In this document: piece after piece, positions 34,885-43,828 of the stretch
Layout of the letters: each line of letters begins with the position of its first letter
How positions within the stretch are numbered: position 1 is the stretch's first letter
Origin: Hirschia maritima DSM 19733
GTDB taxonomy: Bacteria > Pseudomonadota > Alphaproteobacteria > Caulobacterales > Hyphomonadaceae
Direction: 5' to 3'
DNA: 64,000 nt
Assembly: GCF_000378345.1 (NCBI RefSeq)
Contig: NZ_KB899548.1
Span: 62,001 to 126,000, forward strand
Program-made: the position numbers and the translations under genes
The notes under the pieces: generated by a model
What the model was told of the DNA's origin: nothing
Databases searched by the model: none
Seen by the model: the letters and a program-made list of their open reading frames with translations, nothing else

Positions 34885-36090
34885 CTAGAATGCTCTGTTG
34901 GAAGGAATAAAGCTAAGGCCAGCCAGGAGGGCGTTTTTTCGAACTTCTTCCGGCAATTCCGTCATGGTGTTTGTATAATTGGTCGGAAGTGAATACAGCC
35001 GCGCAAATCGAGCATCAGTGTCTGTTTGGCAGGATAGCATATTTTCAAATAACCCAGATGCAGGAATACAATTTCCAAGAATTTCTTGAGAAACCTCACT
35101 CAACCTCGATCTTCCTATTGTCTCTCCAAAGGGGCCTTTGAAGATGGGATTGATAGCTGTAGCACTACCTACCCAATCGCCGGTTTCATCAGGAGATATA
35201 AGCATGACGAGATCGCCACCATCATATACCTCATAGGATTCAGAATTTCCGTCTTCATTTTCTTGGATTACAGACCTGACATCATAACCGTCAAAAGCCT
35301 GTTTTATCGCCCACATATCAAAAGGCGTTTGGCCTGCTAGCCCAGCAACTCCCGCACTTGATATCGTAGCCGCCGGGGCTGAGTTTACAGCAAATTGCGA
35401 TTGGGAAGGAATGGATGTTCTTTGAGATGCTTTAAGTTTGGATTTTTGGATATCCTGAATGAATTGTTTTACACCTTCTTCGTCTGTGGAAAGATCAGAA
35501 CGAAAAAACTCTATGGTCAGATCTGGTCCAATTAGTAGATAGGTAGGGGTCCATTCAACTGCGAATTTCTTGCGTATTTCAGCTTCCAGATCCAAAGCAA
35601 CTGGATATTCTTCAAATTCTTTGTCTTTGAAGAATTTTGATAACGAACCATATTTGCCAAAAGGCTTGGATAAAACTTGATCTTTGGGAGCTGTATGGAA
35701 AGATACGAAATTGAGATCTGGATCTTGTTCAATAGCGGTTTTTAGAGCGTTGGCATATTTGGCATCATGAAGGCTATCGTGACAATACAATCCCCAAAAA
35801 TTTAGCACCGTCCATTTGCCCATTAGATCGTTTTGCGAAAATGGTGTGCCGTCACTATATTCTGTATTAAATTCGGGCGCTTTTTGTCCAAGTAGAGCGT
35901 GAGATCGTGGGCGACCATAATCGTCAAATGTAACTTCTATGGGCTCAGAGATTGCTGGCGCGTCGTCTTTTGCATCGCTTATGAGTTCCGTAGGAGTGTG
36001 AGCAGCAGGCGCACTTGCTTCTTCTTCGTAACAGCCACTCGTACAGATTCCTGTGAGCGCGAGAGAGAGTATAATTTTTTTGGAAATCAT
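34885..36090 (-). CDS. redoxin/TlpA-like lipoprotein with CXXS active site
   Basis: This 401-residue periplasmic lipoprotein (lipobox ICTSGC, Cys20) has a thioredoxin-fold domain at about 65-210. At the place of the usual WCxxC it reads LYCHDS, so the second cysteine is replaced by serine (C103, S106). The C-terminal half (about 215-401) has no recognised family and contains further cysteines in NCIPASG and LSCQTD. A classical dithiol reductase cycle is unlikely. A peroxiredoxin-like or mixed-disulfide isomerase role is possible. The start ATG fits the signal peptide. Confidence 0.85.
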   Translation of the reverse strand: MISKKIILSLALTGICTSGCYEEEASAPAAHTPTELISDAKDDAPAISEPIEVTFDDYGRPRSHALLGQKAPEFNTEYSDGTPFSQNDLMGKWTVLNFWGLYCHDSLHDAKYANALKTAIEQDPDLNFVSFHTAPKDQVLSKPFGKYGSLSKFFKDKEFEEYPVALDLEAEIRKKFAVEWTPTYLLIGPDLTIEFFRSDLSTDEEGVKQFIQDIQKSKLKASQRTSIPSQSQFAVNSAPAATISSAGVAGLAGQTPFDMWAIKQAFDGYDVRSVIQENEDGNSESYEVYDGGDLVMLISPDETGDWVGSATAINPIFKGPFGETIGRSRLSEVSQEILGNCIPASGLFENMLSCQTDTDARFARLYSLPTNYTNTMTELPEEVRKNALLAGLSFIPSNRAF

Positions 36091-36128
36091 TTTTGAATAT
36101 CTATTGAGTTCATATCCATCAAACTAGA

Positions 36129-36539
36129 TTAGCGCATCTGCACCATATCAGTGGCCAAGCGGTTCATTTTGAAGATCACTTGGGTGTTGAATACTACATC
36201 CATAATTGTGACGGCGAATGCCAACCACATGGAAAGCGATTCAAACATAGTAAGTTGAGCGACACCAACGATCGAAAGAATAGCGATCATTAGAAGCGTA
36301 AATAGTGGAGCCAAAGAGAAAAAGAAATCGAATATTGGACGATCATTCCCAACATTTGAATAGGCCGCCATTCCACTTTGCAAAGAAAGGTAGACGAGGC
36401 ACACCATTGCAACTGAGAACATTCCAGCAGCTTCGGTCCCTAATGGAATAATTGTTATGTTTGTTAGTGCGAACATCGCCAGATAGATGGAAAACATAAT
36501 CGAAGATCCTTCGCGGAAGAAGAAATTCAGATATTTCAT
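36129..36539 (-). CDS. hypothetical integral membrane protein, four TM segments
   Basis: This 136-residue protein has four hydrophobic segments (about 14-32, 38-55, 70-92 and 98-118) joined by short loops. It ends in a charged tail (KMNRLATDMVQMR). No motif is recognised. The ATG at 36539 is chosen because AAAGGA lies six bases upstream; two upstream in-frame starts lack one. It appears monocistronic. The function is unknown. Confidence 0.75.
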   Translation of the reverse strand: MKYLNFFFREGSSIMFSIYLAMFALTNITIIPLGTEAAGMFSVAMVCLVYLSLQSGMAAYSNVGNDRPIFDFFFSLAPLFTLLMIAILSIVGVAQLTMFESLSMWLAFAVTIMDVVFNTQVIFKMNRLATDMVQMR

Positions 36540-36788
36540 TGTTTGTCCTTTCATTCGTGTGGCGATGAATACGTATGATATCATCATTATTGCAATTATG
36601 TGGCAGAATCTCGAATCTGATAAAAATGTGCGCTTTTAAACTAGTTTATGGTGTCGGTAAGGATTGTTTTTTCTAGACCATGTCTAAAATTGTGTGTCAC
36701 ATTACCTTTTGGGGAGAGATTCGGATTTCCGATCTTGTTGTTGAAACGATATTGGCCGTAACTTTATAAGCGGTACGAAGGAATGGGG

Positions 36789-37715
36789 ATGACCATATTT
36801 CTTCATCATTATCCAGCCTCTTCTTTTGCTGAAAAGGTGAGGGTGTTATTAGGGTATCTGAAGCTTGAGTGGCAATCAGTGCCGATAGAACCTATTGCAC
36901 CACGTCCAGACTTGGATTTGCTCACAGGTGGTTATCGTCGAACGCCTGTTTTGCAGATCGATTCCAATATTTATTGCGACACACATCTGATTGCGCGTAC
37001 TTTGGCTGATCATGCCTTTGATGAAACCTTATTTGCGCATGGTTTTGTAGCTGAACGTATTTCTGAATGGGCAGACCATCAATTGATTGATGTCTGCAGA
37101 ACTTTAAACATGCGTCCCGAAGCCATATCGGATACAATTGAACGAATAGCACCGGGCAAAGTTGCAGCATTTAAAAAAGATCGAGCAGCATTATTTAAGG
37201 GGTCATCCAAACAAAAACTCAGTCCCGAAACTGCATTGGCTTTTCTGACAACTTATCTCAATCAGCTCAATAACTGGTTAGACAATGCTTTTATGTTTGG
37301 AAAGTTACCCTCAATTGCAGACTTTTCTGTGTATCATTGTTTGTGGTCTTTGGCTCAGAGTCCATTAAATTCAACGCTTCTTTATCCTTACGCAAATGTG
37401 TGTGATTGGATGGAGCGCGTGCATGCGTTTGGGCATGGTTTGTTTGAAGATTCGGATGCTCAGGAAGCCATAGATCATGCTTTTGATACTTTTCCTGAGC
37501 TTCCTTTTGTAACGACGTTATTGCTGCCAGGTTTCCAGATCGGAGACTATGTGAAGGTCACCCCCGTGGACTATGGGTGTGTTTCGGTAGTGGGAGAATT
37601 GCTCGCCATGTCAGCTGATCAAATCATTGTTGGACGAGAAACAGATGAAACAGGTGGTGTGATCTGTCATTTTCCAATAAGCGGCTATGAAATCAGAAAA
37701 CTTGAAGAGCATTAA
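36789..37715 (+). CDS. glutathione S-transferase family protein
   Basis: This is a cytoplasmic GST-fold protein of 308 residues. The N-terminal thioredoxin-like domain begins TIFLHHYPASSFAEKVRV and includes the cis-proline region RRTPVLQID. An all-helical domain follows (about 90-205), and then an extra C-terminal part (about 225-308) of beta character not found in standard GSTs. The ATG at 36789 is chosen because AAGGA lies six bases upstream; an ATG two codons earlier is possible. The VanX-type dipeptidase gene starts 40 bases after its stop, so the two may be cotranscribed. Confidence 0.88.
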   Translation: MTIFLHHYPASSFAEKVRVLLGYLKLEWQSVPIEPIAPRPDLDLLTGGYRRTPVLQIDSNIYCDTHLIARTLADHAFDETLFAHGFVAERISEWADHQLIDVCRTLNMRPEAISDTIERIAPGKVAAFKKDRAALFKGSSKQKLSPETALAFLTTYLNQLNNWLDNAFMFGKLPSIADFSVYHCLWSLAQSPLNSTLLYPYANVCDWMERVHAFGHGLFEDSDAQEAIDHAFDTFPELPFVTTLLLPGFQIGDYVKVTPVDYGCVSVVGELLAMSADQIIVGRETDETGGVICHFPISGYEIRKLEEH

Positions 37716-37755
37716 ATACCAGAGCTCTTATTTTGGACTTTATGGAAGAGTGTTC

Positions 37756-38529
37756 ATGCTAAAGATTGATATCAATGAACTTAAGAAACGTCCGATTCCA
37801 GCGTTTGGTCCGGTAAATAAATTGAAGCAGGGCTTTCGACAAGAAGTCGATATTGATCGAAGCAATGCGCTTTTTGACGAACAGATGGTTGATGTGCGTT
37901 CGCTTGGAATTGCTGGCGATAACCATTACTTCACTGTTTCCAACCCTCCATACTTTCAAAAGGTTCCCGGAGCGATTGAGGAGTTATATTTACGTGAGAG
38001 TGTTGCGAACAAATTAGTGCAAGCCAATGCTGGCCTCAGTGAATACGGACTTGAGCTATACTTGTTTGATGGTTGGCGTCCTCAGTCGATCCAAAAGCAT
38101 TTTCATGGAGTTTGGTTTCCTGATTGGCTGAGAGAACACCGGCCAGACATTCCTGAGCAAAACTTGATGGAGGAAGTGGAGAAATATTGGTCTCCGCCGA
38201 GTGAAGGTGAAAATTCTCCTTCTCCGCACTCAACGGGGGGGGCTACAGATCTTACGCTTCGTTTTAAAGATACACTTCAGCCTCTCTATATGGGAGGAAT
38301 TTTTGATGATCTAACGGAGAATGCTCACGCTGATTGGTTTGAACGTTCGGAACCTCAATCCATGTCGGATACGGAGGCGCGTTCGAATAGACGGTTGTTA
38401 TATTGGGTGATGGACGAAGCCGGTTTTTGTCACAACCCAACTGAATGGTGGCATTTTTCTTATGGTGATCAAATGTGGGCAAGATTAAAACAGAAGCCTG
38501 CTGCATTGTTTGGGGGTGTTTCACCATAG
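37756..38529 (+). CDS. D-alanyl-D-alanine dipeptidase (VanX/DdpX-type, M15D)
   Basis: This is a zinc dipeptidase that hydrolyses D-Ala-D-Ala, probably released during peptidoglycan turnover, in the cytoplasm or periplasm. The zinc ligands are H158 and D165 (SPHSTGGATD) and H233. The catalytic base is E230 (PTEWWHFSYGD), and the transition-state arginine is R108 in DGWRPQ. No vancomycin-resistance ligase or dehydrogenase is nearby, so a recycling role is more likely than resistance. The ATG at 37756 is chosen over longer in-frame starts that overlap the GST gene. A G8 homopolymer lies inside the zinc motif codons. Confidence 0.9.
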   Translation: MLKIDINELKKRPIPAFGPVNKLKQGFRQEVDIDRSNALFDEQMVDVRSLGIAGDNHYFTVSNPPYFQKVPGAIEELYLRESVANKLVQANAGLSEYGLELYLFDGWRPQSIQKHFHGVWFPDWLREHRPDIPEQNLMEEVEKYWSPPSEGENSPSPHSTGGATDLTLRFKDTLQPLYMGGIFDDLTENAHADWFERSEPQSMSDTEARSNRRLLYWVMDEAGFCHNPTEWWHFSYGDQMWARLKQKPAALFGGVSP

Positions 38530-38608
38530 GTTGGTGTCCTGCTGACATAAACTGACATTCATTCAGTATATGAATCCTAACCTTAATTAGAGGAAGGGAT
38601 TTCAAGAT

Positions 38609-38974
38609 ATGAAATTGAATTATTTTGTTGTTGGCACCAATGATATGGATGCAGCCGTCAGGTTTTATGATGCTTTGTTTGGAGAAACAGGTCCAAAACA
38701 AACGCTTGCTAATGAACGAATGACGTATTGGCAGGATGAAAGTTTTGCGTTTGCAGTTGCCAAGCCTTTTGATGGACAATCGGCGACACATGGAAACGGT
38801 ACAATGTTCGGGTTTGGTGTTGAGTCTCAAGATGAAGTGAAAAGACTTCATCACAAGGTTATAGAGCTTGGTGGAGTTTGCGATGGCGAGCCGGGTCAAA
38901 GAGGGCCAGTTTTCTCAGCTTATGCAAGAGATTTAGATAACAACAAGATCTCGTTTTACGTTTTCGCTGGGTGA
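38609..38974 (+). CDS. VOC (glyoxalase/bleomycin resistance) family protein
   Basis: This small 121-residue protein has the paired beta-alpha-beta-beta-beta modules of the VOC superfamily. It starts KLNYFVVGTNDMDAAVRFYD and ends ARDLDNNKISFYV, which is the typical second metal-site strand. Members are lyases, isomerases or binding proteins, and no substrate can be inferred. An AGGAAGGG Shine-Dalgarno lies upstream of the ATG. It is probably monocistronic. Confidence 0.88.
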   Translation: MKLNYFVVGTNDMDAAVRFYDALFGETGPKQTLANERMTYWQDESFAFAVAKPFDGQSATHGNGTMFGFGVESQDEVKRLHHKVIELGGVCDGEPGQRGPVFSAYARDLDNNKISFYVFAG

Positions 38975-39323
38975 TTGTTTACCCAAATTTTGTTCCACGC
39001 TTTTCGTCATTGAACGCAAAAACAAATTTTATTCAAATTTATAGGTTTTTGTTGATAGTTCATTAGTTTTTTGAATTTGACTAGGCAGTTTTATCCTCAT
39101 TGTGGGCAAGAATTTCCTAGTCGGGTGGGGTGTTTTTGCCGCTCTTAATCGTTTGTAATTAAATAAGAAAATATTATTTGTAAAATTGACTGAATCGCGA
39201 AGTGATTCGTTTTTTGTTAAGATACCAAGCGCACAATCCTCAGCATGGATAAGAGAGCGGTGGGTGCCTCAATAATTGAGGTGAAGAAGCTTTCTATAAT
39301 AATAAATGCCAGGAGAGCTGTAT
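38975..39323. other. 349-bp intergenic region, AT-rich
   Basis: No coding sequence is supported here. A weak hairpin GAATC-N7-GATTC followed by six T residues lies near 39192-39215, and a short hairpin CCTCAA-TAA-TTGAGG lies at 39268-39282. The region presumably holds the terminator of the VOC gene and the promoter of the downstream hypothetical gene. Confidence 0.5.
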
Positions 39324-39740
39324 ATGTTGAAGAAATTCGTAAGTTACATTGCCACTGAAACTGAACTGAATTCAGACATGGCACGCTCAGCTCTTGGAGT
39401 CGTTCTTAACGCTGCAGACCGTCAAGGTTCTCAGTTTGCAGCATTAGTGTTTGAGAATGTCCCAGGTGCAAGAACATTATCTGCTACATCGGGAGTGGAA
39501 GTTGGCGCTGCAACAGGAATTATTGCGCGTTTGATTGAACAAACACCTGGTGGCCGTTCTGCGGTTGCTTTTCAAATGGTCCGTGATCTTCAAACTGCGG
39601 GTCTGGGAAATGAGCAGATTTCCAAATTGCTGCCGACGATTGCAGATTTTGCAAGAGCGGAATTAGGGTATCAAGGCGTAGGTCACATTGGTGACTTCTT
39701 GGGTGCTGGAGAAGCAGTAGAAAAAGTCAAAGTCGCTTAA
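39324..39740 (+). CDS. hypothetical protein
   Basis: This 138-residue soluble protein has no signal peptide and a helical pattern. It contains glycine/threonine-rich stretches (GVEVGAATGIIARL, GLGNEQISKLLP). It loosely recalls DUF2780-type proteins, but I would not assign it. AGGAG lies eight bases before the ATG at 39324, which is preferred over an upstream in-frame start. A clear terminator follows the gene, so it is a single transcription unit. Confidence 0.78.
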   Translation: MLKKFVSYIATETELNSDMARSALGVVLNAADRQGSQFAALVFENVPGARTLSATSGVEVGAATGIIARLIEQTPGGRSAVAFQMVRDLQTAGLGNEQISKLLPTIADFARAELGYQGVGHIGDFLGAGEAVEKVKVA

Positions 39741-39767
39741 GCGCTGACAAGGTTTTCTCCTCGAAAG

Positions 39768-39802
39768 GCGGATCTGTGACACATGTCGCGGGTCCGCTTT
39801 TT
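39768..39802 (+). terminator. rho-independent terminator
   Basis: GCGGATCTGTGAC (39768-39780) pairs with GTCGCGGGTCCGC (39785-39797) through several G-U pairs around an ACAT loop, and five T residues follow. It lies 28 bases after the stop of the hypothetical gene. Confidence 0.8.
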
Positions 39803-39978
39803 GTTTGAGCCTCTTTTCACACCGGTCTCTCAATTCTGTGATGATGAGTTAATTGCTGTGTGATGAAGAAAACTGCATAAACAATATCAAACGTAATGGC
39901 CTAGCAGCTTATAGCTTATCCCTAAGCATAAAGTTAGAGATCGAGCCCCCCATACGATCTCGATTTGCGTTTTAGAAG

Positions 39979-40035
39979 TTCTCTGGCTTCTGGGTTATTT
40001 AACACCCTCTAGTCCCATTCCCAGAAGTCAGAGAA
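39979..40035. repeat. 16-bp inverted repeat downstream of TPR protein gene
   Basis: TTCTCTGGCTTCTGGG (39979-39994) and CCCAGAAGTCAGAGAA (40020-40035) are complementary with one G-U wobble, around a 25-nt loop. It sits 11 bases past the stop of the minus-strand TPR gene. No T-run follows on either strand, so it may be an mRNA 3' structure rather than a simple terminator. The rest of the 306-bp gap shows no gene. Confidence 0.5.
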
Positions 40036-40046
40036 TATTTCATCTG

Positions 40047-40892
40047 TTATTTTGGTGTATTTTTCCAATGTTGGATTGAGAGTTTTGTTTGTTCGTCATC
40101 GGCATATTGCTGCGCGTATGAAAAATATATAGCCGCTTGGCTTGTCTCTCCGTTTTGTCGATATATTTCTGCTTGTGCAAAAGCTGCTTTCCAATTGTCG
40201 GGGGCAAAGCTTTCTACTTGTTTCGCCAATTTCAAAGATTCAGCAGTGTTTCCATATTTGATCAAACAGAGAGTTTGGTCTGCTAGAGCTTCAATATCCC
40301 AAGGATTGACGTCAATTTTCGTAAGTGCAGCGTCACAGGTTTCGTTCGTTGGTTGAAGCAATGATAGCGAGGGTGGTTTTTTGCCGGCATGGTCGCTAGT
40401 TGAAGGTGTTGGGTTATTTGGAGATGGTTGATCGATTTTGCGTTTCTTGGGTGCGGGGGAAATCAGACGGGTAGTGATCAAAATAGCATTTTGGAATATT
40501 TCGGTCTTGATATCGCTGATTGGCGCAGTCTGAAATTTCAACAAGCTTGTACGAGTTGATGAATCCTGACTGATTGTTGCCGCTGAAACATATTTATATG
40601 GAGGTGGGTCGATTATAGCATTGCTGAGTGCAAGCCCATTTACGGACACGGTGAAGCCACCGGATTGCAACTGACTTGCTGCAATATCAGGCTGAGCGTT
40701 TAGCTTTATGAGTAGTTTTAGAGAATGGCCATCAGCATCTGCAACAATGTCGATAATCTTTGCAGATTGAAAATCATTGTGATTATGAGAAAACACGTTT
40801 TGTGAATACGCGGGAGTGACGTTTGCCTGTAGATATACAGCAGAAACAATGCCTAAACTTGCGAGCAAAGCGCGTGTGCAATTTGTATTCAT
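40047..40892 (-). CDS. secreted TPR-containing hypothetical protein
   Basis: This 281-residue protein has an N-terminal signal peptide (cleavage near AYSQN) and a beta-rich middle domain (about 35-135). A Pro/Ser/Lys-rich linker (PAPKKRKIDQPSPNNPTPST) leads to two or three TPR-like helical repeats at the C-terminus (about 185-281, NPWDIEALADQTLCLIKYG). TPRs suggest a periplasmic protein-protein adaptor. The specific function is unknown and no neighbour is clearly linked. Confidence 0.75.
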   Translation of the reverse strand: MNTNCTRALLASLGIVSAVYLQANVTPAYSQNVFSHNHNDFQSAKIIDIVADADGHSLKLLIKLNAQPDIAASQLQSGGFTVSVNGLALSNAIIDPPPYKYVSAATISQDSSTRTSLLKFQTAPISDIKTEIFQNAILITTRLISPAPKKRKIDQPSPNNPTPSTSDHAGKKPPSLSLLQPTNETCDAALTKIDVNPWDIEALADQTLCLIKYGNTAESLKLAKQVESFAPDNWKAAFAQAEIYRQNGETSQAAIYFSYAQQYADDEQTKLSIQHWKNTPK

Positions 40893-41135
40893 GCGTAATT
40901 CTTCTGTTTTCCTAAGATTGAACTTCGAGACTATGTACTAAAAAACATAAAGATAATTGGTAAATTTTGCTTTCTCATGATTAATATGTGGAGAGAATCT
41001 AAAATTTGAGACAAGCATCACATATGCTATCGGTACTTGCGCATTCCAGAGTTTGAAGGAAAGCTTATAAAATCAAATTGAACTCATAGTGCATTTAGGT
41101 GAGGGGTAGCTCGCTAAATGCAGAAGGGGAAACAG

Positions 41136-41858
41136 ATGAAAAAGGTTTTGACTGCATGCGCATTGTTTCTAAGTGCTGGAACAACGGGATGTGTAACTGA
41201 TGGTAACCAAGATATTGTGAATATTCTGGGAGGAGTTGCTGAATTAGCAGGCCCCGTGACAACTCAGGAAGTTGGTCTGGGTCTTAAGGAGGCACTCTCA
41301 GTTGGAACGGGGCGTGTTATTGACAACGTTTCAATGCCCAATGGATATTTTGAAGATTCAGCCATCAAGATTGGTCTTCCTGGAGAGTTGGGAAAAGTTC
41401 AAAAATCACTGGGTCGTATAGGCATGGATGGTTCGTTGAACGAACTGGAATTAAAGATGAATCGCGCTGCTGAGGAAGCTGCGCCTAAAGCCAAACAATT
41501 ATTTATCTCAGCTGTAACGTCTATGACGATTGATGATGCAATGGGGTTATTGAACGGTGGTGATACAGCGGCAACCGAATTTTTGAGAACTAAGACCGAA
41601 GCAAATTTACGTCAGGAATTTAAACCAATCGTGGTTTCATCTCTAGCGCAAGTTGGTGCATTGGATCAGGCTGAAACGGTGATTGGCAAATATCTGCCAT
41701 CGAATATGGTGTCGAGCATGCGCACCGAACTCGTAAATTATGCGGTTGATGGGGCGCTAGATGGATTATTCCACTATCTTGCTGAAGAAGAGCAGGCTAT
41801 ACGAAATGATCCTGGTAAACAGACAACTAAACTCCTGAAAAGGGTATTTGGAGGCTAG
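41136..41858 (+). CDS. DUF4197 domain lipoprotein
   Basis: This 240-residue lipoprotein has a signal ending in GTTGC (Cys19) and a helical DUF4197 domain. The domain begins VGLGLKEALSVGTGRVID and continues through GLPGELGKVQKSLGRIG. It is probably attached to the outer membrane facing the periplasm. The function of the family is unknown. The ATG at 41136 has AAGGGGA five bases upstream. The Shine-Dalgarno of the following hydrolase gene lies inside its last codons, so the two are cotranscribed. Confidence 0.88.
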   Translation: MKKVLTACALFLSAGTTGCVTDGNQDIVNILGGVAELAGPVTTQEVGLGLKEALSVGTGRVIDNVSMPNGYFEDSAIKIGLPGELGKVQKSLGRIGMDGSLNELELKMNRAAEEAAPKAKQLFISAVTSMTIDDAMGLLNGGDTAATEFLRTKTEANLRQEFKPIVVSSLAQVGALDQAETVIGKYLPSNMVSSMRTELVNYAVDGALDGLFHYLAEEEQAIRNDPGKQTTKLLKRVFGG

Positions 41859-41864
41859 CTTCTC

Positions 41865-42827
41865 TTGCTTCGTAGATTTCGTGTAGAATTGGATGCTGGT
41901 GAGGTTGCCGGTATATCTTTTGGTGAGCCGACTCAGCCCACACAAGCATTATTTCTTCATGCGAATGGCTTTAACGCCATGACGTATCAGTCGATATTGG
42001 AGCCGCTTGGTAATTTGTGGCATGTCGCTGCAATTGATTTGCGCGGGCATGGTCGCACGACCTTGCACGCAGATCCAAGAAAGCTGAAGAGCTGGAATCA
42101 ATATCGCGATGATGTGATCGAGGTGATTGAAAAGATAGCACCCGAAGGATTGGTGCTATCGGGCCATTCTATGGGAGCGACAGTTTCTCTGCTTGTTGCT
42201 CGCAAACGACCTGATCTTGTTAAAGGTTTGGTTTTGGCCGATCCCGTTATTTTGTCTGCGCCCTTATATTTTGCGATGCATATACCATTGGTGTCATCGC
42301 TCATCGGTTCGCAAATTCCTGAAGTTAAAGGAACTTTGAAACGGAAAGTTCATTTTGACAGTGTTGAAGAAGCAGAAGAAAATCTGAAGGGAAGAGGAGC
42401 TTTCGCGACTTGGCGTGCACCATTTCTCACTGATTATCTGAGTGATGGCTTGACGCCCACAGAGGGAACAGCGGGTAAATTAGCTTGTGAACCAGCTTGG
42501 GAAGCAGCTGGATATCGTGCGCAGAAAAATCGTCCTTGGGCTGCAATTTATTCGATGAAAAAGAAACGTTTTCCTTTTATTCTTTTGCAAGGTGAGAAGA
42601 AGTCAACAAGCGTTTCTGATATTGATCAGCGCATTCATTCCGTACGTCCTGATGCTGCAGTAACGCGTGTGCCTGGAACGACGCATTTCCTGCCGATGGA
42701 GCGGCCTTATGTTGTTCGCGATGCTATCAGAATTTTGATCGAGACGGCTGCTGGCTTAAATGACGGTACCGATTATCTTGGTGCCGTAAAACGAACCATC
42801 AATGATTCAATTGGGCAGATATATTAG
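41865..42827 (+). CDS. alpha/beta hydrolase (TTG start)
   Basis: This is a 320-residue alpha/beta-hydrolase with nucleophile S102 in LSGHSMGAT, oxyanion region LFLHANGFN and a histidine in GTTHFLPMERP. There is no signal peptide, so it is cytoplasmic. The start is a TTG preceded by GGAGG ten bases upstream, and that Shine-Dalgarno overlaps the end of the DUF4197 gene. No ATG lies near. The substrate is unknown; ester or lactone hydrolysis is a family-level guess. Confidence 0.86.
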   Translation: MLRRFRVELDAGEVAGISFGEPTQPTQALFLHANGFNAMTYQSILEPLGNLWHVAAIDLRGHGRTTLHADPRKLKSWNQYRDDVIEVIEKIAPEGLVLSGHSMGATVSLLVARKRPDLVKGLVLADPVILSAPLYFAMHIPLVSSLIGSQIPEVKGTLKRKVHFDSVEEAEENLKGRGAFATWRAPFLTDYLSDGLTPTEGTAGKLACEPAWEAAGYRAQKNRPWAAIYSMKKKRFPFILLQGEKKSTSVSDIDQRIHSVRPDAAVTRVPGTTHFLPMERPYVVRDAIRILIETAAGLNDGTDYLGAVKRTINDSIGQIY

Positions 42828-42884
42828 CGCCTTACTTTTGAACCGAGGCGATGAGTACATTGTTCGTGAAGTGCATTTATTTGA

Positions 42885-43769
42885 CTATTTGATTTGACGA
42901 ATTATGCCGTCTGCTAAGTAGTCAAATACTCGTCGCACTCTCAAGTTTGATTTTAATTCTGAATGAGCAATTAGCCAGATGGGATAGGTTGATAATGTAT
43001 TCGGAAGGTCGATCCTTGTTACATTTGGGGTTGAATCACCAATTTCTTTTTGGACTATCCCTATACCCATTCCGGCTTGCACCATTTGCCAACAAACAAT
43101 GTGGTCGTCACTTCGAAAAGCAAAGAAGTCTCTATCGACCTCAATGCCGTAACGATGCATTCCTGTAATAATTAGGTCACTTGTGTCAAAGCCGATTACA
43201 TCGTGTTCCCACAGATCATTCGCAGTTTCAGGTGGACCATGTCGATCGAGATATGTGTTTGATGCGTATAAAGAAAATTCCATATCTCCAAGTTTTTTTG
43301 CGTATAAATTAGATTGAGTAGGAGTGACTAGCCTTACCGCTATGTCGGCCTCTCGCCGAACTAAATTTTCAGTCTTGTTGGAGGCAACAAGTTCGATGTC
43401 GATTAGAGGTTCTTCTAATCGAAGTGAAGAAATTATGTTTGGCAAAATATAAGTTGCCATCATTGTTGCAGCTGTAACTCGAACTGTGCCGCTAATAGTT
43501 TGGTTTGTTCCATCGACGGCCATTGATAAGTGGCCGACCGAATTCGCCATGTCATTTGCATATTTATAAACACTCAAACCAGGTTTGGTTAGCTCGACAC
43601 CGTTTACGGTACGTTCAAAAAGACGTGTGTCTAGTTGTTGTTCCAATAGAGAAATATGACGACTCAATGATGCTTGGCTACTGCCTGTTTCTCGCGCTGC
43701 AGCTGAGAAAGAACCGTGTTCGCAGACGGTGACAAATGATTGCAACAAAGACCAATCTAGGTTTTTCAT
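42885..43769 (-). CDS. LysR family transcriptional regulator
   Basis: This is a LysR-type regulator of 294 residues. It has the N-terminal winged HTH (LLQSFVTVCEHGSFSAAARETGSSQASLSRHI) and a C-terminal periplasmic-binding-like effector domain (about 90-294). The helix-turn-helix spans about 18-40. The ATG at 43769 is chosen; a TTG four codons upstream is possible. It is divergent from an UrcA family gene, and the intergenic region contains an inverted repeat CATTATT-N16-AATAATG that could be its operator. The effector and regulon are unknown. Confidence 0.91.
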   Translation of the reverse strand: MKNLDWSLLQSFVTVCEHGSFSAAARETGSSQASLSRHISLLEQQLDTRLFERTVNGVELTKPGLSVYKYANDMANSVGHLSMAVDGTNQTISGTVRVTAATMMATYILPNIISSLRLEEPLIDIELVASNKTENLVRREADIAVRLVTPTQSNLYAKKLGDMEFSLYASNTYLDRHGPPETANDLWEHDVIGFDTSDLIITGMHRYGIEVDRDFFAFRSDDHIVCWQMVQAGMGIGIVQKEIGDSTPNVTRIDLPNTLSTYPIWLIAHSELKSNLRVRRVFDYLADGIIRQIK

Positions 43770-43798
43770 TCTTCCATCCAAATATGAATAGTTTAATT

Positions 43799-43828
43799 CA
43801 TTATTTGGCAGTTATCAATTCAATAATG
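43799..43828. promoter_or_regulatory. inverted repeat between lysR and urcA-like genes
   Basis: CATTATT (43799-43805) and AATAATG (43822-43828) form a perfect dyad in the 106-bp divergent region. The position is that expected for a LysR operator that also controls the divergent gene, although it does not follow a strict T-N11-A pattern. Confidence 0.3.
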
